Positions 33,793-43,897 are shown, numbered from the stretch's first letter. The stretch is DNA of 64,000 nt from Hahella sp050299855 (GCA_050299855.1 JBNKWQ010000043.1:201931-265930); one strand, 5' to 3'. Program-made: numbers and translations. The notes: generated from the letters alone by a model not told the origin.

Positions 33793-33869
33793 CGTACTGT
33801 ATCCAAGACTCACTGATGTATGATGAATCAGTTACAGGCAGACAAGCATCTTTATTGAGGAGCTAAAAG

Positions 33870-34055
33870 GTGGGAGATGTCATTCCATTCAAGAAACCCA
33901 GCTTAAAGAATAAAGCCAAGGGTAAAACGTTGTGTATCAACGGCTTTCACAAGTGGGAAATCCAGACCAACAAGAAGTTTGATGTGAAGCTGGGAAAATT
34001 GGTCACCGTCTACAAGTGCGGCCGCTGCGGGGAAACCAAAGTAAAAGCATTGTAG
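33870..34055 (+). CDS. Small zinc-ribbon-like protein
   Basis: A 61-residue basic protein with an N-terminal MGDVIPFKKP motif and one CGRCGET pair near the end. A single earlier Cys (TLCINGFHKW) and His could complete a zinc site. The start is GTG, preceded by GAGGAG. Similar small proteins occur in many marine gammaproteobacteria without assigned function. Confidence 0.7.
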   Translation: MGDVIPFKKPSLKNKAKGKTLCINGFHKWEIQTNKKFDVKLGKLVTVYKCGRCGETKVKAL

Positions 34056-34116
34056 CCCGATTCTGGTAATGGCTTAAGATCTATTCCGCCTGGCACGCAG
34101 GCCACCGGATATTCAT

Positions 34117-34839
34117 TCATTGCCCTTCAGTCGTATGTTTTAAACCGGGTGTGGAAGGTGGACTCGGCCAGGCCAATGACCAGGGATTTAACCACCCCTG
34201 CAGGAAATCGCTGAAGCTGTCAGTCGAGAAATAACTACCCTGCTGAGGTGGCAAGGATAGCTCCCAGTTGCGGCCCTGATATTGAAACTTTAGTGCATAG
34301 GCATGTAGATAAAGACGATCACCTTTATCACCCCCCCCATAGCGTTCGTCCCCTATTATGGGAGCCCCGATACTCTTCAGCGCCACCCGTGCCTGGTGAG
34401 TCTTGCCGCTATAAAGTCGCAGCAGGAAGCACCGAACTCCCGGTACAAAACTTTTACTGTAGAAATAGGAAATAGCAGGATTCTGCTGGTTACGGGTCAG
34501 TTTCCAGTTTCCGTTGCGGCTCTTGACCATGTCACCGATGACCCAGCCCTGTTTCCTGCTGGGTTTGGCTGCACTGAGAGCCAGATAATATTTTTGTACT
34601 AGGTGATTTGAAAACTGGGACGTTAATTCCCGGGCAGCCGCCGGGGACTTAGGCAGTATCAGCAATCCAGAGGTCGGTTTGTCCAACCGGTGCACCGGAT
34701 ATACAGGATAGCCCAGAGCCTGTTTCACATGGCTACAAATACCCGGTTCGCTGCCTTCGTCATGAAAGCTGACACCTGGGCTTTTGTTTATAACAACGAA
34801 TTTTGGGGATTCTGTAACAACGGAAAACGCCGGGTTCAT
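34117..34839 (-). CDS. RluA-like pseudouridine synthase
   Basis: About 241 residues from the ATG at 34839; the frame extends to a TTG at 34896. The catalytic motif HRLDKPTSGL has the family aspartate, and YLALSAAKP and LYSGKTHQARVAL are conserved blocks. There is no S4 domain, so it fits the short RluA-like branch whose start (VVINKSPGVSFHDE) aligns with the chosen ATG. It isomerises uridine in an RNA, probably tRNA or rRNA; the target is unknown. Confidence 0.85.
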   Translation of the reverse strand: MNPAFSVVTESPKFVVINKSPGVSFHDEGSEPGICSHVKQALGYPVYPVHRLDKPTSGLLILPKSPAAARELTSQFSNHLVQKYYLALSAAKPSRKQGWVIGDMVKSRNGNWKLTRNQQNPAISYFYSKSFVPGVRCFLLRLYSGKTHQARVALKSIGAPIIGDERYGGGDKGDRLYLHAYALKFQYQGRNWELSLPPQQGSYFSTDSFSDFLQGWLNPWSLAWPSPPSTPGLKHTTEGQ

Positions 34840-34961
34840 CACAGACGGGGAAACGGGATCTGACACTGAGACTCCAGCAGCTGGCTTTAACAACAATGAG
34901 GGAACCGGAAGCTTACCACGCCGACGGCATATAAGCCGATGCCAACCTCCTAAAACGTCTG

Positions 34962-35312
34962 TTACTGGTTTGCGCTTCTGCGCTCGCGGTACTCTTGCAG
35001 GTTTACCACCGTTGCAGGTACTTCCTGGCGAGACTGGCGCAGCTCATGAGTCTCCATGGGCTCATTGAGGTAGAAATGCAATTCAGAAAAAGATTTGTGC
35101 ATAAGTTCGCTGATTCGCAAACATGCAGCCAGTGGGGTTTTCGACTTCGCCCGGGTCATATCAATACGAAATTGCAGACCACGAAGACGGTGACGATATT
35201 CTGTGCGTGCTGATGAGATGACGTTCTCGACCATCTGCTCCCGAAGGGCTTCAAGTTCATCCGGTCTCTGACGGGCCATTTCCAACAACTTATCAAAATC
35301 TGGAAGTTCCAT
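34962..35312 (-). CDS. DUF3135 family protein
   Basis: A 116-residue soluble helical protein beginning MELPDFDKLLEMARQRPDEL, the typical DUF3135 start, with LRGLQFRIDM in the middle. The family is limited to gammaproteobacteria and has no known function. Confidence 0.85.
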   Translation of the reverse strand: MELPDFDKLLEMARQRPDELEALREQMVENVISSARTEYRHRLRGLQFRIDMTRAKSKTPLAACLRISELMHKSFSELHFYLNEPMETHELRQSRQEVPATVVNLQEYRERRSANQ

Positions 35313-35681
35313 TTACCTACTCAGCTGTACTACCAGAGTTTTACTGACCTCGTATAAAACGAGCCACTTGAGTCATCAAGTGGGGCCCCTGATCCAATTT
35401 GGATGCTCGCCATAAAACTGATCAACATTCAACCATAACTGAAGTTTACCCAGCGATAGCTAGGCTGTATAGCCTTAAATTACCACCCTGCAAAACCGCT
35501 TTTTGTAACTTTATGTAAACTTATTTTTCAATTTATTCGCTAAATATATTGATTCAAAAAGATTTGCTGATAATCACAACATATAATCCAGAGTGATTAC
35601 AGGTAAGAAATGGGCCTGATTTTTTTTGGCTGTTTTGTGAAATACGTAGAAATTTGAGCCGTTAAAGCGATTCAAATAGGC
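35313..35681. other. AT-rich gap with one hairpin
   Basis: No gene seen. A perfect 8-bp hairpin CCACTTGA (35364-35371) and TCAAGTGG (35376-35383) with loop GTCA lies near the left side, without a T run. The part from about 35500 to 35640 is AT-rich and holds no repeat I can see. Confidence 0.5.
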
Positions 35682-37691
35682 TCAGCCGGGCAGTAGCCGG
35701 TCCTGAAATCGGCGTAACCGGTTCTGAATCCGATCTTTGGTGAGATGGTAGGGGAACAAGGCTATGCCGGCCCCCAGGTCCATAAATAACTGGGTTCGGG
35801 GCAAACCGTCATAGAGGTTCAGGTAGGTGCCGGCCATGGCAGTCAGTGAGCGACTCAGGTGCAGATAATCGCTTTGTACGATAATGCCGAGTTGATAGGT
35901 ATTGGAAAGCAGGTGCATGACTGCCTGCAACCGTTTGTGCCAGCCGGATTTACCTTCGCGATACAGGATTAGCCAGGGTTTACTGCCCAGTGGCTCCACC
36001 TGCTTTTTGAGCAGGGTTTCGGCTAGGGCCTGGCGTATATGTACCCTTCTCTTAATATTCTCTTCCGGGTGTGTGCTCATGTTGATTAATGCATCGGCCA
36101 GCAGATCAATATCCGCTGTCAGCGCCCCCACAACATAGTCCCACACCAGAGCCCATTTACCCTGCATGGCAACCGTGTTACCCCAGTCTATCAGGTACAA
36201 ATGCCCTTCAGGGGTCACCATGATATTGCCGGGATGCAAATCCCCGTGAAATTCCTGATAGATCAATATGTGCTGCAGCGTGGTGTAGAGAAAGCGCTGG
36301 GCGATACGTCTCTGGGTTTTCTCCTTATCCGGACCCGCAATCTCTTTGACCAGGCGATCCACGGATACCGCTGTATCCAGGTATTCCATTTCAATGACAC
36401 GGCCGGTTGCTGAATACATTCGCGGCACAGACCAGTACTCACCTTCCAGCGAACGCTCGAAAAAGCGTTTTTGAATGGCCGCTTCGCCTTCAAAATTTAA
36501 TTCCTGCTCAAAACCGCGGGTAAACTCTTTCACCTGCTTGGACATGGCCTCCAGAAATGGTAGCAATTTGGAATGGGGCGCCCAGTACTGACTGGAAATC
36601 AGCATCAGTTCTAGCGCCAGCGCTCCCATCTGGAATTCACGCTCCAGGTTATGGCGGGCGACCTTTACCACCACCGGAATCAACATTTCCTCACCGTCCC
36701 GAACAACCGGCTTTTTGGCGACATATACAGAGCCTATGGAACCGGAACGCAGGGGCTTTGTTACATCGAAGTTGAAATAGATTTCCTGAGGAGTTTTGCC
36801 ATAACACTCAAGAAACGCCTGATTCACCTCGTCAGCAGTCATAGGGCTGACATCCTGTTGGAATACCCGTAATTCCTGAGCGATTTCTTCCGGCAGGAAG
36901 TCAGCATTGGCGGCTGCCACTTGCGCCATTTTAATAAACAGGGGTCCGAACTCACGTACCATTTGCGCCACGATTTGAGCCTGGGCAGCAAAATCCTTGG
37001 GGTCGGTCTGTAAAAAGGGTTTGATATAGCGAATGGCACGAATCTGGCGCCGTAGAATAATGAGATCACTGCGCAGCACTCTGGCCTTGATCATCATATC
37101 GCCAATGGCCACCTGATTAACCCGACGCAGATGCTTGGTGCGATTGACCAAGTCCACCAGTAGCGGCTCATAGGTACGCAATACAGAGCGGATAATTTCC
37201 AGGTTCAGCTCGACCAGCCCCTTCAGTTCCGGGGCGCTGATAAGCTCCTGGAAGAAGTCCCAGAACTCATTAATCAGGGCTTCCGGCACATCCACCGGGC
37301 TGCGGGCTACCACTTGGCGGACGATAAACTGGATCAGGCCTTCGGTGGTGTCTTCATTGGGGATGAGTTTGTATTTACGCAGATAGCGTGTCAGCGCCCG
37401 GGACTGTTCGGAAATCGGGTGCTGGTATAAAACTTCAAAGAGGTGATCCAGTTCGTCGGCAAGTTGCTCTTGAGCAATGCTTTCCTCGCTGATCACCATC
37501 TGTATCAACGGTCCGAATGCTGTCGGCAATTTAACCGTGCTGATAGCCAACTGGCTGGCTCCGCGCAATACCTTGTCGGTGCGACTACGCAAAACAGGAA
37601 AGTTGATCTCAATGAAATTCTTGGAATCGGGACTATTCATGTAGATCGAATGAGGTCCGGGACGCTGGTTAATATTTAACCGAAGCTGCAC
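35682..37691 (-). CDS. ABC1/UbiB-family atypical kinase
   Basis: A 669-residue protein of the ABC1/AarF/UbiB family. Conserved parts are a KxGQ-like PLFIKMAQVAAANADFLPEE element, SIGSVYVAK, VVKVARHN, HGDLHPGNIMV as catalytic loop and LIDWGN as metal motif. The first 200 residues form a long helical extension not found in UbiB of E. coli, and no C-terminal membrane pair is obvious. UbiB proteins assist quinone synthesis, while other members handle lipids or remain unassigned. No ubi gene is nearby. Confidence 0.85.
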   Translation of the reverse strand: MQLRLNINQRPGPHSIYMNSPDSKNFIEINFPVLRSRTDKVLRGASQLAISTVKLPTAFGPLIQMVISEESIAQEQLADELDHLFEVLYQHPISEQSRALTRYLRKYKLIPNEDTTEGLIQFIVRQVVARSPVDVPEALINEFWDFFQELISAPELKGLVELNLEIIRSVLRTYEPLLVDLVNRTKHLRRVNQVAIGDMMIKARVLRSDLIILRRQIRAIRYIKPFLQTDPKDFAAQAQIVAQMVREFGPLFIKMAQVAAANADFLPEEIAQELRVFQQDVSPMTADEVNQAFLECYGKTPQEIYFNFDVTKPLRSGSIGSVYVAKKPVVRDGEEMLIPVVVKVARHNLEREFQMGALALELMLISSQYWAPHSKLLPFLEAMSKQVKEFTRGFEQELNFEGEAAIQKRFFERSLEGEYWSVPRMYSATGRVIEMEYLDTAVSVDRLVKEIAGPDKEKTQRRIAQRFLYTTLQHILIYQEFHGDLHPGNIMVTPEGHLYLIDWGNTVAMQGKWALVWDYVVGALTADIDLLADALINMSTHPEENIKRRVHIRQALAETLLKKQVEPLGSKPWLILYREGKSGWHKRLQAVMHLLSNTYQLGIIVQSDYLHLSRSLTAMAGTYLNLYDGLPRTQLFMDLGAGIALFPYHLTKDRIQNRLRRFQDRLLPG

Positions 37692-38233
37692 ATCCCCTGC
37701 ACATCCTCCGGCTGCCTGAAAGAGAATACTTTCCGGCCTATATTTTTATAGCATTTACATGACAAGGGCGGTTAAGGCAAACCATAAATTTTTGTGAAGA
37801 GTCGTTCACGTTTCTGATCCGCTTTGCCGACAGCTTTCCAATGATGGCCAGAGCAACCCGCCCAACACAGGAATCGCCAGACTGGTTCCTGCCAAAGCCC
37901 GTTACCACCAAAGTCGTAATGGGTAGGCAGCTTATCAATTTACGCGGCATTGAAACAGAGGTTTATGGAGAATTTGTCGACGAGGAATTTTCCCAAACGA
38001 GCGCTGCTCATCAGGCTGATTCCTGCGCGCAATTCCCGGCAACCCAAGGCCAGGCGAGCTCTTCCCGCATTTTACGACGCCTGCTATCCTGCCACTCCGC
38101 CTGGGCTTGTGATTATAGTTCGCTATGCCGGAGCGGACTCAATCTACTATAGCGATATTGGTCATACGCATAACTAACGGACCGGCTATATACTTAATGA
38201 CATGCTGTATTGAAAAGCTGACAGGAGTAGGTA
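37692..38233. other. Gap with weak open frames only
   Basis: Two overlapping plus-strand frames (from 37841 and 37950) cover much of this stretch. Neither has a ribosome site, and their composition is not protein-like throughout, though the second ends in a fairly natural VIIVRYAGADSIYYSDIGHT. A broken gene is possible. A GACAGGAG ribosome site for the next gene lies at the end. Confidence 0.35.
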
Positions 38234-38806
38234 ATGAGCACCAACTTAGCCCAACCAGGCCAGTTACAGAAGCCGGAAGACGCCGTTCTTGTGCTGGTGG
38301 ATATCCAGGGCAAACTGGCCAAATTGATGGACCAGCGCGAACAGTTGTTTAAGCAGTTAAGCCGCCTGGTCCAGGGGGCGCTGTTATTTGATATTCCCAT
38401 CATCTGGATGGAACAGGTACCGGATAAACTCGGCCCGACTATTCCCGAAGTTTCCGACTGTCTGCCACACCTGCAGCCTCTGGCCAAAACCTCATTCGGT
38501 TGTTACGGCGACCCAGGCTTTGTAGACGCCCTGGAAAAAACCGGTCGTCGGCAGGTTCTGCTGGCAGGGATTGAGAGCCATGTCTGCGTTTATCAGTCCT
38601 GCGTCGAACTAATCAATCATCAATACCAGGTCACCACGATTAACGATGCCATCTCCTCCCGCACCGAAGAGAATCGTCAGTTGGGATTCAGCAGAATGAA
38701 AGAGGCCGGCGCGGTACCTTCCAGTGTGGAAATGATCCTGTTTGAGTTTCAACGCTGTGCAGAGGGTGACCGTTTCCGTGCCATGTCGAAGCTGTTCAGA
38801 GACTAG
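38234..38806 (+). CDS. Isochorismatase-family cysteine hydrolase
   Basis: A 190-residue cysteine hydrolase. The family triad is visible as the Asp of VLVDIQGK, the Lys of AKTSFGCY and the Cys of GIESHVCVYQS with its cis-peptide context. Bacterial members hydrolyse amides or related compounds; this one resembles the YcaC-like group. It is followed 32 bases later by the mutarotase gene on the same strand. Confidence 0.85.
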   Translation: MSTNLAQPGQLQKPEDAVLVLVDIQGKLAKLMDQREQLFKQLSRLVQGALLFDIPIIWMEQVPDKLGPTIPEVSDCLPHLQPLAKTSFGCYGDPGFVDALEKTGRRQVLLAGIESHVCVYQSCVELINHQYQVTTINDAISSRTEENRQLGFSRMKEAGAVPSSVEMILFEFQRCAEGDRFRAMSKLFRD

Positions 38807-38838
38807 CTGGAAACCGACAAACCAGGAATTAATGCAGA

Positions 38839-39735
38839 ATGAGCCCCGATATCGAAATTTCAGAGCTGGAAACGGTCCGCACAGAGTTCATCAATGAGAT
38901 AGAAGTACTCACCATTGAACGGCCGGAATGTAGTGCCACGGTGTCAATAATGGGGGGGCAGGTTCTGACCTTCACCAATCACGGTCAGCACCCCTTGCTA
39001 TGGGAAAACAACCGACTGGAATACGGCCCCCATAAGGCTTTACGTCAGGGAATTCCTATCTGCTGGCCCTGGTTTGGTCCGTTGAACCAGAATCCTCCCG
39101 AAGTGGCCGGTCAATTCAGCCTGAATGAGCCTCCCAGTCACGGATTGGTGCGGGACCAGATCTGGGAGCTGGCCTCGATTACGGAAGGTGCCAATGCCAC
39201 GGAGATTGTGCTGGCATACAGACTTCCTGAACAGGGGTTAGCCATCGCCATGCACTACCTGTTTAATGACCGCCTCACCTGCCGTCTGGTGTCCTATAAC
39301 CAGTCCTCAGCACCAATCAATATCAGCTTTGCCTTGCATACCTATTTAGCCATCAGCGATATTGCCAATGTCAGTGTACATGACCTGGATGGTGTTCCTT
39401 ATATTGACTCTCTCGATCGCGGTGCCAAGCACCTGCAATCGGGTCTGGTAAAGTTTGAGAAAGAAGTCGACCGGATTTACTACAACACACCGCCCCTGAT
39501 CAGAGTTAAAGACGCGGGCTGGAATCGCACCATTACTCTGGAAGCGCCAGAAAGCCATTCGTCCATCGTGTGGAACCCGTGGACAGAAAAAAGCAAAAGG
39601 CTTGGCCAATTTACACCCGACGGCTACAAGCACATGGTATGTGTAGAAACCGCTAGGGCCTGGAGTGACTTCATGCCACTGGCACCACATTCGGACCAGG
39701 AAGTGTCACTATCAATCCGTTCTGTCAGCCGTTAG
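38839..39735 (+). CDS. D-hexose-6-phosphate mutarotase (YeaD-like)
   Basis: A 298-residue aldose-1-epimerase-type protein. RQGIPICWPWFGP and PSHGLVRDQIWE are the YeaD family blocks, and the final VCVETARA holds the catalytic Glu; the catalytic His lies in PSHG or ALHTYLA. The enzyme interconverts anomers of hexose 6-phosphates in the cytosol. It is probably co-transcribed with the upstream hydrolase. Confidence 0.85.
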   Translation: MSPDIEISELETVRTEFINEIEVLTIERPECSATVSIMGGQVLTFTNHGQHPLLWENNRLEYGPHKALRQGIPICWPWFGPLNQNPPEVAGQFSLNEPPSHGLVRDQIWELASITEGANATEIVLAYRLPEQGLAIAMHYLFNDRLTCRLVSYNQSSAPINISFALHTYLAISDIANVSVHDLDGVPYIDSLDRGAKHLQSGLVKFEKEVDRIYYNTPPLIRVKDAGWNRTITLEAPESHSSIVWNPWTEKSKRLGQFTPDGYKHMVCVETARAWSDFMPLAPHSDQEVSLSIRSVSR

Positions 39736-39783
39736 CCCCCAAAGGCTGGAGATAGACAACACACCAAAGGTGGAAGCCAAAAC

Positions 39784-39852
39784 ATGGCCAATAGCAGGGA
39801 GTGGTCAATAACAGCGCGTGGTCAATAACGGAGAGGTCTCAATGACAGGGCA
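39784..39852. repeat. 17-bp degenerate tandem repeat at the end of the SCO gene
   Basis: Four units with period 17: the two central ones share GTGGTCAATAAC (39801-39812 and 39818-39829); flanking units at about 39784 and 39835 are more degenerate. The last unit covers the final codons and stop of the SCO-type gene on the minus strand. Confidence 0.65.
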
Positions 39853-40513
39853 TATAAACTGAGGTGAGGTAATAAAGCGAAGTCAGCGGTGGAATAACGC
39901 CTTCCATTGCCGTGTATAGCGCATCGGCAGTATGTGGCCCCTTCACCACCGCAACGAATTCTCCCGCGGGATTAATTAATGCCAGATTGTCGCTGTGACT
40001 GACCACATAGTTGCCGTCAGCATCAGGCTTTTCAATTTCAAAGACCGTATTAAGCTGGGCGGCCAATGCACGGATATTCTCTTCTGATCCGGTCATACCT
40101 TTAAACTCAGGATCAAAATAACCCAAGTATTCCTTCAGCCTTTCTGCCGTATCCCGGGCAGGATCCATAGTGATATGAGCAACTTGCACCGGATACGCCG
40201 GATAGTTTTCTTTCCAGCGTTTGGTCGCGGTATTGATGACAGAGAGATTGGTCGGGCAAATGTCCGGACAGGACAAATAGCCGAAATTCACCAACACCCA
40301 TTGCCCATGGAAATCCGCCAGTGATGCAGGCTCGTTGTCCATACTGGTCAGCATAACCGGCTGCAGGGTTCTCGGAGTGGGATACACGTAGGTATGAACC
40401 AGAGCCAGAGCCTCGGCATCCACCTGTTTACCAACAGTAAAATACCAGCCGGCCACCAGGCCTATCAAAGCAGCGATAACAGCAATAAGAATGGTTGAAA
40501 TCTTTGATGACAT
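39839..40513 (-). CDS. SCO1/SenC-family copper chaperone
   Basis: About 224 residues from the ATG at 40513 (a longer frame reaches 40561). An N-terminal membrane anchor (ISTILIAVIAALIGLVAGWYF) precedes a thioredoxin-like periplasmic domain with the copper motif C-P-D-I-C in GYLSCPDICPTNL and the later His of YVVSHSDNLALI. SCO proteins deliver copper to the CuA site of cytochrome oxidase. No oxidase genes are in the window. Confidence 0.9.
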   Translation of the reverse strand: MSSKISTILIAVIAALIGLVAGWYFTVGKQVDAEALALVHTYVYPTPRTLQPVMLTSMDNEPASLADFHGQWVLVNFGYLSCPDICPTNLSVINTATKRWKENYPAYPVQVAHITMDPARDTAERLKEYLGYFDPEFKGMTGSEENIRALAAQLNTVFEIEKPDADGNYVVSHSDNLALINPAGEFVAVVKGPHTADALYTAMEGVIPPLTSLYYLTSVYMPCH

Positions 40514-40690
40514 AGGCCTGCCTGAGTCCTGATATATGCTATAAAACCCGTTGTTTTCCAACCGGAAAATGATGAATCGGCCAGGTCATTTCCGGGTACG
40601 GCATCCACCTTGGAATGCCGGAGCGAAGCAAGATAGCATACCGGACAATAGATCAAAACCAGAGCAGAAAACCTTAACAAGACGTCATAA

Positions 40691-41281
40691 TCATAACTGA
40701 AAGGCTTCAGCCTCAGCCAAACACAGGTGATGCTGGGGGCAACTGACGATATGATCGTTCACCATGCCGACAGCCTGCATAAAGGCATAGACGATGGTGG
40801 TTCCGACAAAACTGAACCCTGCTTTCTTCAGAGACTTGGACATGCGATCCGATATCTCGGTATTGGCAGGTATATCCCCCATTTCCCTGAACTGGTTGAT
40901 CTGGGGTTTGCCATCCATAAACCCCCACAGATATTCGGCAAAGTCCAGCCCCTTCTCCTGCATTTCCAAATAAGCCCGGGCATTTTTGATGATGGACTGA
41001 ATCTTCAACCGGTTACGTACAATCCCGGCATTCTGCATCAGGGCCTCAACCTCCCTCTCCCCCCAAAGAGCAATAGTTACAGGATCAAAATTGGCGAACA
41101 CTTTCTCATAGTTTTCCTGCTTACGCAGAATCGTAATCCAGGAGAGTCCCGCCTGCTGACCATCCAGGCAAAGCTTTTCAAATAACACCCTGGAATCCGC
41201 CACCGGCCGCCCCCAGACTGTATCATGGTAATGGACATAAAGCGGATCATTACCGCACCAGGAGCAGCGCTCTTGAGACAT
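40691..41281 (-). CDS. tag: DNA-3-methyladenine glycosylase I
   Basis: A 196-residue protein with the Tag start RCSWCGNDPLYVHYHDTVWG, LSWITILRKQENY, and the C-terminal HHLC segment; with the early cysteine and late His residues it forms the family's zinc site. Tag removes 3-methyladenine from alkylated DNA in base excision repair. Length is normal for the family (about 187-200). Confidence 0.95.
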   Translation of the reverse strand: MSQERCSWCGNDPLYVHYHDTVWGRPVADSRVLFEKLCLDGQQAGLSWITILRKQENYEKVFANFDPVTIALWGEREVEALMQNAGIVRNRLKIQSIIKNARAYLEMQEKGLDFAEYLWGFMDGKPQINQFREMGDIPANTEISDRMSKSLKKAGFSFVGTTIVYAFMQAVGMVNDHIVSCPQHHLCLAEAEAFQL

Positions 41282-41640
41282 AGAAATTCCTTGGGCTTAA
41301 GTTACATGAGCGCTAAGTCTACGGTAAATTTCAACGGGAGTTGAGCGCAAATGAAGCATTCGTTCCGGAAGCTAACTCTACGGAACATTTCTTGTGTCCA
41401 TAACCGGGCAAGGCTGCAATGCCCTCTACCGGCTAAGACTATAAAAATTTCTTCAATATCGAGGACAAGAACAGTTTATTTAGTAATCTCAAAGGATTGC
41501 GTGTTAGATTTTTGCAACCTTGTCGTGATCCCGATTGCCCCACCTACCCCGGCCCTGCCGCTGGAGCTTGACTCTGCCCCTAGGGGCAAGGTTTATCCTG
41601 AGCAGTATGTTGATAAAGGAGACTGATTCAGGAGACAACC
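41282..41640. other. Gap without a convincing gene
   Basis: An open frame from 41351 to 41626 is rich in Pro, Ser and Arg with no family feature and no good ribosome site. No hairpin array or repeat was seen. AGGAGACAACC at the end is the ribosome site of the next gene. Confidence 0.35.
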
Positions 41641-42522
41641 ATGCCCGCTATCCTTTCTGTTGTGCTACTCCCACTGGCCATAGGCTTGAGCTTTTTTCAT
41701 TTCCTATGTGTTAGGGAAGACGGGGGTAATCTTGAACAAGCCGTATTGATCTCGGCTGTGTGCGTTTTCGCGCTGACTTTAATGCTGGAAAAGTGGTTTC
41801 CGGAAAATCCGAAAGATATCGCCAAAAAGGATTACCAAACGGACTGGATCAGTCTAGTGGTCATTCTGGGGCTGGCAGAACCGCTCGTTAAAGTCGCTAT
41901 ACCGGTAATGATCGTGGTTATCGGCAGCCTGATTTCCCTGGACAAACTCTTCCAAGGATTTTGGGCTCAGCTCACGTTTGGTTGGCAGGTGCTTATGGTA
42001 ACGATAACGATTGAGTTTCTTTACTATTGGGCTCATCGTTGGCATCACAGTATCCCCTCACTATGGTGGCTTCACGCTTTACACCACAGCCCAGAGAAGG
42101 TTTACTCCGTCAACGGATTTCGTCTCCATCCGCTAAATCATGTTCTCAATTCAGTCGTTGCCGTTTTTCCATTGGCATTGATCGGCACGCCTACTGAGGT
42201 TCTATTAGCTTATCTTGCGCTATCGCAACCCATTATTATTCTTCAGCACGCCAACCTGCCCCTGAGGCATGGTGTATTGAACCATTTATTCAGTACCAAT
42301 CAAGTTCATCGGTGGCATCACTCCAACCTTCCTGAGGAAGGTAACAGTAACTACGGCCGGGCTTTGATACTGTTCGACAAGTTGTTTGGCACCTTTCATC
42401 TTCCCAATGAGAGTAAACCGAACCGATATGGTCTATTCAAGTTGGGGCAGTATCCATCAGAGGCAGGCTATTGGCGTCAGGTTTTATCTATGTTCAGTCC
42501 GGAATGCTGCAGACAGGGTTGA
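41641..42522 (+). CDS. Sterol desaturase/fatty acid hydroxylase-family membrane protein
   Basis: A 293-residue membrane enzyme with several hydrophobic helices and the di-iron histidine clusters: HRWHH, then HALHHSP with a following asparagine-rich N-G-F-R-L-H-P-L-N-H, and later HRWHHS. Such enzymes use oxygen and two irons to hydroxylate or desaturate lipid chains or sterol-like compounds in the membrane. The gene stands alone, so its lipid substrate is unknown. Confidence 0.9.
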   Translation: MPAILSVVLLPLAIGLSFFHFLCVREDGGNLEQAVLISAVCVFALTLMLEKWFPENPKDIAKKDYQTDWISLVVILGLAEPLVKVAIPVMIVVIGSLISLDKLFQGFWAQLTFGWQVLMVTITIEFLYYWAHRWHHSIPSLWWLHALHHSPEKVYSVNGFRLHPLNHVLNSVVAVFPLALIGTPTEVLLAYLALSQPIIILQHANLPLRHGVLNHLFSTNQVHRWHHSNLPEEGNSNYGRALILFDKLFGTFHLPNESKPNRYGLFKLGQYPSEAGYWRQVLSMFSPECCRQG

Positions 42523-42713
42523 ATGCCCTTTAAACTCTGGCTCGCATTTGGGTCAACAAACAATGACTTTACTCTTGAAGAATATGGCACTTCAATCAAC
42601 GCCGGATGACCAGCGATGTATGGCCCCTCTGTGACCCACTTAGGCGGTTGATCCTGGGCATCTGCAAAAACAGAGAGGACCATGAAACTCAATAGACAAA
42701 GGATTCGTTTCAT
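42477..42713 (-). CDS. Possible small exported protein
   Basis: About 78 residues from the ATG at 42713. The start MKRILCLLSFMVLSVFADA is a good signal peptide, with a mature part opening QDQPPKWV. The gene overlaps the end of the desaturase gene by 46 bases on the other strand, and the C-terminal third has low-complexity character, so it may be a truncated gene. No family is recognised. Confidence 0.4.
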   Translation of the reverse strand: MKRILCLLSFMVLSVFADAQDQPPKWVTEGPYIAGHPALIEVPYSSRVKSLFVDPNASQSLKGIQPCLQHSGLNIDKT

Positions 42714-42931
42714 TGTTTGCATGTTCTCCCTTGATTAGTTTGGCTATGTGGCATATTAAGCAAATTCCCAATTTCTTAGTACACTGACTATTAAGAACCC
42801 CGCTAACTGATGACCTGAAGAGATAGATGGAAATGGACCTTAGTGTCTGGATTTAAATTAGTTAGCGGCTTCCCGTCTCATGAATATCCATAAACCGACG
42901 TGACCTGGATGCCCTTAATTGGATAAGGACT

Positions 42932-43897
42932 ATGAAAGAGCAACCTGAATTATTGGTAAAAACAACACTTGGATGCTCAGCCGTTGTTATCCTTATCATC
43001 CTTCCTTTCACCATCAATAATTTTATCCAGGACCGGGTTCTGATGGGGTTAGCGACCCTGTCAGTGGTGCTTACTTGCGCCATTAACGTTTGGCTCGGTT
43101 TGACCGGCAGATACAGCTTGAAGATCAATACTTATCTGGTGTCGCCATTGGGCTTTTTGAGCGTTGTCTTTGCAGTTCTCAGTCTCGGTGTGGTCGGTTC
43201 TTACTGGCCGTTCCTGTCGGCACTGTCGTTCTACTTCGTACTTCCTGTAAAACGGGCAGGGGTTGCCAATGCACTGCTCATCATTGTGGTTCCGCCAATT
43301 GCCTGGCACACGATGGAGAGTTCCACCGTAATACGATTTACTGCCGCGCTATGTGGCACCAGCTTGTTTGCTTTTATCTCGATGCGCGAAATTAACAAGC
43401 TTCATACGCTGCTGAAAAAGCAGGCCGTCACCGATACATTGACGGGGCTGCATAACCGGACTTTGCTACAGCAATCTCTTGATCATGCCATCAATTTGAA
43501 CCAACGCTCCGGTATCCCGATGGCCCTGATCATGATCGATATCGATCATTTCAAGGATATTAACGACACCTATGGCCATGCCAAAGGGGACTCTGTTCTG
43601 CGCGCCCTGGGCATTCTACTGACCCGACTTACCCGCAAGAGCGATATGGTTTTCAGAATCGGCGGTGAAGAGTTTGTTATCCTTGTTTACAACTCCACGG
43701 AAGAAATGGGTGTCGAGCTTGCCGAAAAATTATGGAAGGAAGTGCATCAATTAACATTGTTACCCAACCAGCCGGTGACCATCAGCATTGGCATCGCAGG
43801 CCTGGATACTGACATGACCGAAGCCAAATGGATGAAATCCTGCGATGACAAACTTTATCGCGCGAAAGCGAATGGCCGTAACCAGATTGTGGTTTAA
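42932..43897 (+). CDS. Diguanylate cyclase with six-helix membrane domain
   Basis: A 321-residue protein. About six hydrophobic helices fill residues 10-150 (MASE-like input domain), followed by a GGDEF domain with the catalytic loop as GGEEF in FRIGGEEFVI; this is an active form. DTLTGLHNR and the final YRAKANGRNQ are family blocks. It makes cyclic di-GMP from GTP in response to an unknown membrane signal. An RxxD inhibitory site is not obvious before the loop. Confidence 0.9.
   Translation: MKEQPELLVKTTLGCSAVVILIILPFTINNFIQDRVLMGLATLSVVLTCAINVWLGLTGRYSLKINTYLVSPLGFLSVVFAVLSLGVVGSYWPFLSALSFYFVLPVKRAGVANALLIIVVPPIAWHTMESSTVIRFTAALCGTSLFAFISMREINKLHTLLKKQAVTDTLTGLHNRTLLQQSLDHAINLNQRSGIPMALIMIDIDHFKDINDTYGHAKGDSVLRALGILLTRLTRKSDMVFRIGGEEFVILVYNSTEEMGVELAEKLWKEVHQLTLLPNQPVTISIGIAGLDTDMTEAKWMKSCDDKLYRAKANGRNQIVV

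Noticed and set aside
37841..38177. Two overlapping plus-strand frames upstream of the isochorismatase-like gene
   Set aside because: No ribosome sites and uneven composition. A broken gene is possible but cannot be supported.
41351..41626. 91-codon plus-strand frame before the sterol desaturase-like gene
   Set aside because: Pro- and Ser-rich with no recognisable feature or ribosome site.
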